Positions 35,301 to 45,900 of a stretch of 64,000 nt of DNA are shown one piece after another (position 1 is the stretch's first letter; the number at the start of each line of letters is the position of its first letter). The stretch covers positions 5,952,001 through 6,016,000 of the forward strand of contig CM034303.1 in the NCBI GenBank assembly GCA_019925795.1. The letters are read 5' to 3'. Both the position numbers and the translations under genes were made by a program. The DNA is from Dendrobium chrysotoxum (taxonomy: Eukaryota; Streptophyta; Magnoliopsida; Asparagales; Orchidaceae). Below the pieces are notes generated by a model. It did no database searches, was not told where the DNA came from, and saw only the letters and a list, made by a program, of their open reading frames with translations.

Positions 35301-38300
35301 ACCCGAAACTGACCCGGCACCGTTCAACCCGACCCAAACCCAACCCATTTTTGCAAACTGGTCAGTTTTTCAGACCCAATCCCGACCCGCTTCGGGTTCG
35401 GGTCAACCCGAACTTGACCCATTTCGGGTATGTTTTATTAAAATTTTTTTATTTAATATTAAACCTAAATCAAATTAAGATAAGATTTACTTCAATTAAT
35501 TTAAAATGAACCAAACTTAATTCAGTTTGGACAACATGGTTTATTATTTTTGGAAATAGCATTAACTTATTTCATAATAATCTTTTAAAACCCTCCTAAA
35601 TCAATTAAAAATGGGTCAAACTGGGTTGATTTTGAGTTTCCGGGTCAACCCGAACCCGACCCAATTTTGCAAACGAGTTGAAAACCCTAACCTGAACCCG
35701 AACCCGACCCAGTTCAGGTTTGGGTTAACCCAAATCCAAAATTTTTGGGTCGGGTTCAGGTCAAGTTTTCGGGTCGAGTCAAATATTGACATCCTTAGCG
35801 TCAACCCCATTTCCCCACAACAGAATTTAATTCACATTAAAAATGCAACTGAAATAAAATCATAAAAGTATTATTTAACATACAATTTTATGTTACTAAT
35901 TCACACATGCATGTAGAAATGCATATGTATTAAGCCCCCTTATAACTTCCAAATTCCACCTCCTACCTGCTGAATACAAGTGTAGAGAAGAACCAGCTCG
36001 AAGTCGAAGTCCAATGCAGATTCATCACAAAGTTAGTAAAACACAGAGTAATCCAATAAAGAGATCTAATTACATTAGGCACAAATAAAGAAATTTTCAT
36101 AGCGGAGCTCTAGAATATCATGAAATATATGATCATGCAAATGAAATATGCAATTGAAATGTTTAAAGCAATTAGCGACTAATTACTAATTTCTATAAAA
36201 ACCCCCCACATTGAATTGCTTACTCAACATTCATAAAAAATTTATCAGATTCATAGAGATTTTATAAAATACTAATTTAACAGACTTTGCTAACTGTACT
36301 GAGGTTCAAAAATATCACTACTTTTCAGAATAGGCAGAAATTCATACAGAGCAAACCGACTGATGAAATTTATATTCTTGCTATCAAATTATTCAGGATA
36401 GAGAATATAACAGCATACTAAAAGTTACATGTTAAAATCTTTTCAAAGCTCAAGAAAAATATTTTTAAAACTATATCTTTTGTTATATACTTCGGAGTTT
36501 AAATCAGAAATAAGGAATGGATTGCCTACCTCAAGCCTGACAACATTCGAACCGCTTGGAAGGATAATTTTTTGATCTCAGACTCCAAAACCTTCCATCT
36601 TCCTTCTCTTTCCTTTTTCCACCTCTCCTTTTCCTCCTTAGTAAGGTGGCTAGGTTAAATGATTTAGCTACAGGTTAGATATTTTTATATTTAAAAAGCA
36701 CTAAATTGATCTTGTGTCGTGGCACTCTGAAACCACGGCCCACTTCACCCATAGAGAATCTTTTGGATTCTCCCAGAATTTCCTAAATTTTGCCCAACGC
36801 TGTAGTGGCACTACTGGGCATCGCATAGCTCCTTCAAAACTAATTTTCTTCCCCATTTTTCAAAGAGCATAATGCTGGAGCATCGCAAGGCCCTGTGTCA
36901 CAACACTCACAGAGGGAAAAGTCAAAATTTCTTGATTTCACTTTCTCAACCCAATTACTTAATCTCTCTTCGACATAATCATACACTGCTATCAATTTAT
37001 TCAAAACTAAAATCATTAGTAGATAATTACTTGGATTTTAGACAATGAACCTTATAGATGGCATCCTGCACTATCATACAATTTATATGGTTTCATCGAT
37101 GATAGAATTTATAGAAGGCATTTATCACCAAACAACCATTAGCAACACATGCATGTCAAGCTAGCCTAAGGATAGGATCATCTTAATGCTTTATTACCAT
37201 AAGAGGGAGTGATATACACCATTTTTTTATTCATAACCATGAAGAATATATGTTGACAAATTCTAGATAATAACAAAAATATCTTATCAAAGTCTATAAG
37301 TGACCCCAAATTACGTTAATTCTGGACATTCTAAATGTTCCTCTAAATCATGTGAGAATTTTACTGATATGTTTGCTTCCTAAACTTTTTAACAATCTCC
37401 TGTAGTATTGCATGCTCATTTTACATTCACCTGTAAGAGGAGAACCATCCTTTCCATCTATCATTGTTGGCCTTCTAAGTTACCATCACCACTTGGTCCA
37501 TTGCCTAATGGTCTTATTGTCTTTAGTTCCAATAAATGAAAGAACATTCAAAACCATGCTCATTGTTCTCTCTAACATTTCATTGTGACTAGCCTATCTC
37601 AAAAGATTGACACATACACCTTAAGAAGGAGGATTATTTCTGCTATCATGATAGCCTCCCCAACATTTTAATTCCAACTCTTATATTACCTCAAGGTCAT
37701 GCCACATTTGGATCTAAGAGGATGATTATTTTGATAATCCTCAAGGGCCTCCAAGATTTTAAACCTCAACATTTTCTCGTTTGATGCTTAAAGGATGTAT
37801 TAATTTTGTTTCCAATAGAATTGCCATCCTAGTCATCCCTCATAGCCACCTTAACCTCTTTACATCACCATCAGTGGGGATATTTTTCAATAGTTTTTAT
37901 CTTTCATAGGCATTGTTATTATACCTCATTTTAGTTCAAACAAGTACATGTCTTAGCCATAATAATCAAAGTGAAGCTCTAACCTAGCTAGTTCTCTCTA
38001 ACTATCATTTTCCATGAAGATCAAAGTATAATTAAACTTCATCCAACCTAGTTCACTCTAACTATCATTTTCCTTAGTAGTCTAACCTAGTTCACTCTAA
38101 CTATCATTTTCCATGAAGATCTAAGTATAATTAAACTTCATCCAACCATTTCAACCAAGTTAATTTAAAATGATAAAAAATAATAATTCTACTCAATCAT
38201 AAATCCCCTCAGATATATTTGAAGGCCTCCCACCACTACTTAAAATAATTATAAAAATAGAAATTATTTAATTAAAGGCTCAAGAATAACAAGAAATGAA

Positions 38301-41300
38301 TACGAGTACCATAAATTAATTAGTTTAATTATAAATTTCAAGCTACTATCATTGAAATTTTTTTCACGCATATTTTAATAATATTTTGTTTATAACTATT
38401 TCCCATTCCATTACTTCCATTGATGATGATCTCCTTTTAATATAAGATATGCTCAATGATTATATTATTATGAGTTTCCATATAAATAATTTAAAATATA
38501 ACCAATCATAAAAGATTTTGTAAGTTTTGTCGACATATAATTTGGATATACTTAAGGAAATAAAATATTGAAGTATTTGATATGAGATATTTAAGGCAAT
38601 TATCTTTTATACACTCCCATCGGTAGCCACCCTCCAATGCTACTGTCCACTAGTCGTTGCCACCACCATAGCTAGTCACTAAACACCTTCATTGTTGTTT
38701 TACATTGAGTTAACTTACACAAATTAAACATAAGAAATTGATTTCTTTTATTTATTCTACACTAAGCCAAACAACTCTTAACATATTTCAAATACAACAA
38801 ATTTATTTTATGATAAACTTCTTTTACCCTATATTCATTTTTCAACAAATCAATCAACCCCTAAGCAAATTCACATTAACTGAGATGTATATGTTGTTTA
38901 GCATGAGTAGAAAAGAATATAAATATATAATAGTAATAAATAAAGTATTGAGGATGACAATAACTAAATATGCACCATAAAAATTAGGTCAATAGGTAAA
39001 GATAATTAAGCAACTTCCTTAATGATATATAAAATTAAAAATAACCCTAAATTGATATTAAAAAGGGATTTTTGATTTAGTTAGTCCAAAATAATCAATA
39101 AATTTGTTTAGCCAAAGAATATAAGGATAAATTAGCTCTTATTAATGTTTAATAAAATTAGATTTTATAAGCTCCACTAGATGATTTTTTAAGCCATCCT
39201 TAATTTGAAGGAATACTTTTAAATAGTTAGCCTAGTAAGCATTATAATATAATTCTCAAACTAATTAAAGAATTTTATAAGATTTCTTCCTCATTGAAAC
39301 TCCCTTGATCTTCCTATATTTTGTTTGTCTCATTGTGCTTCTTAGATTTGAGAGCTAAAGAGAAATTACTCTCTCGGTTTGAAAGTTAAATTAGTGTGAG
39401 AACACTTTTAATTTAGAGAAGGAAAGGGAAGAGATAGTTATATGAAGAGGGGGGTTAGGGTTTGGATGATTTAATTGATTATTAAAATAATTTATGAATG
39501 ACCCTTATGTGTAGCCATATAGAATCATTAATTAAAAATAATAAAATTAAAAATAATAATAATGATATGATATAACATAATTGGTTTATTCTACAAGATA
39601 ACCACTTCTCCAATAAAATCTCTAAAATGATGAAAATAGTATTGACTTATCCAATTAAGCTAAATTATGAGAAAATTTTGAATCTTGATCCTATTAATTT
39701 GTTCGACCAAAATTCTCTTGCCTCAAAAAATTTAGTTAATGTTATTTGAACTCATTTAAAAGTGTTCTTGTCTAAGATTTTAATTTTGCAAATTGCAAAT
39801 AAACCTCCTTAAAAATTTTTTTTTTTTTTTTTTGGGGGGGGGACCCGCGGTGGGGCCTACGTGTTAATTATAAGAAGGGGTTACAAGGTCCTTAAAAGGA
39901 ACCTCCAGCTCGCTAATGCTCAGAAGAGCTACAAAAAAGAATAAAATAAAATCTAAGAGCCGGTGGTTCCTTGTGCTAAGAATTACAAGAAATTCTAATA
40001 ACATTCTAAATCTGCAAGAAAAAGGACTCCAAAAAAGGAAGAACAGTAAAATATCAATAAGCACATTCTTCCTGCAAAAAAGGATGGCTAAAACCCAAAT
40101 ACCAAACGGCCTGGAAAAAACGAACATCCTGCCAAAAAAGACACGCCAAATGTCCCGCCTTGCAACCTGCACAGTTAAAAAACTCCAAAAAAGATAGGTA
40201 ATATGACAGAGATTGTGTAACCAGGAATAACAATTGTAAAGCATCAAACAGTTAATATTAATAAGTTGAGAAGAGATGTCAAACCCAATGTTGTTCCAAA
40301 TAACAATTTCAGTGAGGATAAAACCAGCAGCCTCAATATCAATAATTCGACAACTGCAATGGTCAGAAGAAGAGCAAACAAAGGCATAAAATGAATTAAG
40401 GACCTAGTAGCATAAACCAGAATAAGAACAACCAACCACCGAGACACTATTAGGTAAGATAGAAATCTTATCCAGCCACCTAACAGCCAAACCAGCATTT
40501 GTAATTGTTATGAGGTAAACTGAAAAAGAGTTCCAGATATGCAAATCAGACAACAAAAACTCATTCCAGAAAACATCCCCTAGAACACCACAAACACTCA
40601 AAAACAGGGGCCTAATAAAAAGACTCTGCAGCCGAACAAAAACCAAAGACGCAGGAAGAGGAATTAGCTACCAGGCAAACAACTCAGCCACCCAAAGAAG
40701 AAACACCAATAGACCACAAAGAGCATAACCTAAGCAAAAACTCAACACAGAAGAACAGGACCAGATACTTCTCGGAATGGCAACAACAAAAAATCAAAAC
40801 CAGTTCAACATGAGACGCCAAAATAATGAAGCAAGAAACTGAAACAGCAGGGAACAAAAACCAGAAACAAAAAGAAAATAGAAAAAACATCATGTATTAT
40901 GGAGATAGGGGAGACCACATTTGTCCATGTTAATCAGAACTCTTAACAAAGTAGGAAGATTAGTCACTTCAAATTCAATTAACACCTCAGTGTTACACCC
41001 AAGCTTGGCTAACCAATCCGCACAAGCATTTCCTTCACGAAAAATATGAGAGATCAAAAAATTGAGAGCAGAAAGATAATGCTTAATTTTTCTAATAATA
41101 TAGAAATCATTAGGATTCCCATTCATCTCATTATGAATAATATTAATTAAAAGCATAGTGTCAACCTCAATAGCCACATGTTCAATACCCAGCCTATGAC
41201 AGATGTTCAACCCATGAGTCAAAGCCGTGAGTTCAGCAGTAATAACAAAACATAAATTAAGAGGCCCAGAAAAAGCAGCAATAACACCACCATTATGATT

Positions 41301-42929
41301 ACGAATGATACCACCCATGCCGCACAGATGGTAACAACCGTTCTTGTCTTTATGTAGCATTGTGTGGTTTTTATATGGTCCAAATGTGCCTCTTAGTCTT
41401 ATCATAAACCTTATTTTGAGCTTCAAACTTGAGTCAAACATATTCAATGTATGATCCTAATAGTTGAAGGAGAATGTATTGTGTGATTTCATATGATTTA
41501 AATTGAATGTTTCAATGAATTTGAGAGGCATATATAAATCCTCAAAAACACACAATAAGGAAAATATTTTGAAAACTTACAAGAAATGGGAAAATAAAGA
41601 AGATAAGTAATATCATACAATTTTTTATGCAATATTTTAATTGAATGATGTTAATTTAGGTTCCATTGGAAGCATTTATTTTAATTTTTAAAAGTTTGAT
41701 TATAGCCAACTTCATATTAATTTATATATTTGTGCCTCTTGAACAGCCTTGGATGCCCTACTATAGAAAGAGCTTGCATCAAATTCAGAGAGTTTTGTGA
41801 GTTACATGACAAACAAGGGTATGTAAGTACACTATAAATAATTCAAGCATATTCAATTTTGATTTAAGATTAGCTTATTTAATGGCTAGTTATCCTAGCA
41901 AAAAATTAATTATATTCAAATCTATTTTTTTATCTCATCATATATATATTTGAGTCTGATTAAAATTATTAAATAATTCAAAATTTAAATTATTTCTATT
42001 TAAATCAAATTACCAACCCTATTTGCAAGGAACTTCCAAACATTGGGTTTAGTTAAAGTGGAGAAGAATTTGGACATGATATATTGACTAAAATGTTGCC
42101 AAAATATTGGAACCAATTTAAAAAGGTAATGTCAAATATGTACTCAAAATATATGGTAGTATGCATCAAAATGAAGGTAAATAACTTAATGAAGTATAGG
42201 AAATCAAAATTAAGCTTAATTCTATTAATTATAAGATAATTATTGATTAATCAAACATAATATTTAATTAACTTATTCAAGAATTTTTTATATAATGTAT
42301 GGAACATGTAGGATTGATTATTTGCTAAGATATTAAGCTTTAGTAAATGAATGCAACAATCTGAGATTGTTAGAACTATGCAACCAAAAAAAACACTAGT
42401 AACCATATATGTAAAATAATATATCAAGAAAACAAGTGTAGGTCACTAAAATTCCAAATTGTTCACCATAATTTTAATGAATTTACAATTATATTATAAA
42501 TCATGATAAAACAAATAAATTTATCTAAAATATTATTTTATGAAAATCACAAAAACTTATTTCCTAAACATATTTTATAAACTATTTCTATGAAAATATC
42601 TTCATAAATTTATATTTATTTGTTAAATTATTATATATATTTGATGAATTTCTGTGTCACCTTCAATGATAATTATTTTATTACTTAAGTCTAAATATCT
42701 TATTATTTTTATTATTTTTTAATAAATTTTAAAGCAAATATCTTCAATATTTTGTATTATCTATAAATTACAATTACATGATTTCATGCCATGTACATAT
42801 AATATAGAAGTTATGTGTCAACATCTAAAGGTTTTTATCTTTTCAGAATGTTGATTATTATCTCATAAAATTGAATAAATGTTTTAGAAAAACTTTAATA
42901 ACTATGTGCAATCTTACATCTTGTGCTGG

Positions 42930-42979
<50 letters not shown>

Positions 42980-45900
42980 ATAAAACCTAATTATGGGCTT
43001 ACGTGTTAATTAAACAAAAGAGATTACAAGTTCTTAAAGAGATCGATAACTCCCTAATGCTCAAAGTGCTACAATCAAAAGGCAAAAAAATTCCTAAGAG
43101 TCAATTATGTGCAGAGAATATCTTAAGAAAATTAATTGTATATTTTCATGTCATTTACATTTTAGTTTTTCAAATGTTGATTATTTTCTTATAAATCTGA
43201 AATAAATGTTTGATTAAGACTCTAAATTAGAGATGCATTCTTAGCCATAATCCACAATAGACACAACTCCCAACCATTCCCTTTGCTATTAGTATTTAAA
43301 TATTGTAAGAAATCAAATATTATTATATTTATTATGTATTAGTTAATTAATAATCATCTCATTGGGGTTTAATTTTAATTTAAGTGATAATTATTTTACA
43401 TGAGTTATTTGTTAATAAATTTGTATCAATTTGAAATTAATAATATGAAATAGAGTCTATTCAACTTGAAGAGCAATTTAATTAAAATAATTTCAAATTA
43501 AAATCAATCAAAAAGTTTAGATTTATATTTTATCAAGAGATGTCATTAATCACTTCGACAGCCCTTCAAATTTTCTAAATAATTGTAAGATTATAAGAAC
43601 CATGCCATTCACCAAGAGGTGGACAACATAAACAAACTCATATATGACTTTTATCTACTAATCTTGATAACCTTGTTGATAGATAGCTCTTTCATTTTTT
43701 GTGGATAAAAAGAGTTTTACTAGTGCCCTTGAGTAGCACAACCTTTCTCACTCCATATCACAATATTGGTTGGAAGATAAAAGAAGCTTTCAATTGTCAT
43801 GGTACACACCAATTAAGCTTACAAACTTGAGTGCACCACTATTCTTTTTTTTTTTCCTAATTTCATAGATTCTTTAATGTGTAAGAGACATCCAACTCTT
43901 CCATGCATGCATGTATTAACTCCTCCATTATATGCATGAAACTTCTTAAGGTGAGATGTTCCCAGAAACCCCCCCCCGGCGTACAAGGAAAGCATAAAGT
44001 TTGCCATGTTTAATTTTTTGTAGTGATATTGTTATTATACGTAATGAAGTCTTATCAGTATGAACTTTTCATAGTTTTAAGATATACACAATTTTTTTTA
44101 ATCAAATAATATCCGAAATTAATTTGTTTGGACTTCGAGTGAAAACTAATTTTTTTGTTACACAAACTTCACTTCAATTGTCACAATGCAATGCATAACA
44201 ATCATATTTTAAACCAAATTCTTCATTAATATTTTTATCCCTAGAGATTTCTTGCAATTTATTGTAGTTGCAATATACTTTGCATTATTAGTAGACAAAG
44301 CAACACTTCTCCAACTAGGATTGTCCCAACTTAGCTCCCCTTGTAAAAGTAATAAAATATCTTAATATAAATTCTTCTCGAATTGAAGTCTCTAGCTATA
44401 TATGCATTTGTGAAGCATTCTAATATTACCATGCCCTTTCTAAAGCATAGATTGAACTTAGACATGCCTAAGATATATTATAATATCTTCCCAAGATTTG
44501 GATTATAAATACTAATGAAATCAATTACTTTTTTTTTGTCTGAACTTATAAACATCATAACTCATATTAGAACCTTTCTTGATTTTTTGTCTAAGAGAAT
44601 TGACAATAATTAATCTTACAGTTATTTCCAATGGGAGTTAATATAGGTTGTATAATTCTATCACAAAAGATCTACATGCCAAGGATTTACTTTGAAATAA
44701 CCAAATTTTTAATATCAAAATCCTAATTAAGATTCTTTTTGCAATATATCAAAATTTTAATTATCCTTTATTAACATGTGTCCATCTAAAATTATTATTA
44801 TTAAATCTTTTAATAGAAGAAATAATTAAAGGCAGTTTAATTGTACCCATAGTGCATCATGAATCAATAGAACTTCTTGTGAAATTATCTTAGAGATTTC
44901 TTTAGGATATAATATAATACAGTAAGGATGATAAACCATTCTTTTTGCCTTTGACCATAAATGCTTTTGGTTGATCCATGCATATCTCTTCCTTAGAGCC
45001 ACCATAAGAAAATATAGTCTTCACATCTAGATATTAGACTTCCCAAGTTCATGTTCGCATCTAGGATAAGATTGACTTGAATTTTGGTTATCTTCATCAA
45101 TAGTGAGAATATCCCTTTAAATTTGATTATCTTATTTTATTCAAATTTTTTTATAATATATAATAATTTATATCTTAGTTATGAGCTCTCCCTATTTAGC
45201 CTAAAGATCCACTTATTCTTGTGTTCACAGTTGGCAACTTCATTAGCTCACACATGTTGTCTATATGAAAAGCAATCATATATTCTTACAAGACTCTGCA
45301 TTAGTGATCCTCATTACATGAATGGGCTTCTTTGATGCATACCCTTTTTCTTCTACAAAATCTATTAATTTGATAGAGTTACTATGTCGATATTGAGTTT
45401 AAGGTTTCCACTCACTTAACAATCACCTTAAACTTTTGATGATACGTCCAAAATTGGATGGTCATCATAATCGTCCTAACCACGGTCGTCACTACTATTA
45501 AACAAAACAAGTTCATCTCACCACCGCCGCCACATAAATCACACCAACCATCATGACATTAGATAAATAATTAGGGTCATATCATCAATGATAACCCTAG
45601 AAAATTAAGGCTTCTTAACATTCTCAATGTCCTTAATAATTTGATCTTTTATGATTACCACATTACTACATTTAATAATCTTATTGTCCTTGACCATAGC
45701 TTTTATTAGAATTCATCATGTTTGTAACAAAGATAAATGCATGCATGTCTTTGTCTTAACCTTAAGTTGTTCATCTTTGGAGCATAAATAATGCATGTAA
45801 ACAAAACACACATCCTTTCTATTACAAACCTTTTATGATATATCATTGTTCACAAATATTGATGGAGAGAGATTAAAAGGATAGATTGTTATCCTTTAGT

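Larger units (their letters stand above)
11540..37000 (-). mobile_element. Gypsy LTR retrotransposon (chromovirus type), split by nested insertions
   Basis: Left and right flanking blocks are diverged LTRs. About 11.54-12.4 kb matches about 35.1-36.78 kb, sharing for example GAACTACAAAAT, TTATAACT[CT]CCAAATT and CTCNCAGAATTT. The element is antisense to the host gene. The right LTR begins about 34929 (TGTCCCAAG), with a primer-binding-like complement of TGGCATTAGAGT just left of it. Gag, protease and RT lie at 34.1-32.1 kb; RNase H, integrase and a chromodomain-like tail lie at 14.05-12.4 kb. Copia insertion separates the two halves. Every domain carries stops or shifts, so it is inactive. 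Outer borders are approximate and no TSD was fixed. Confidence 0.8.

Noticed and set aside
35234..35865. Asn/Pro/Gly-rich frames on both strands
   Set aside because: They are produced by GGGTCGGGTTCGGGT repeats of a hAT-like MITE.
40890..41447. A stand-alone RNase H-domain host gene of 185 residues
   Set aside because: It is followed by a long 3' region and a poly(A) tail on the same strand and lacks the first catalytic Asp, so it is the C-terminal end of a 5'-truncated LINE.
42075..42200. Possible Copia gag fragment on the plus strand (LTKMLPKYWNQFKKVM)
   Set aside because: It is too short and lacks supporting neighbours; similarity to Copia gag is only suggestive.
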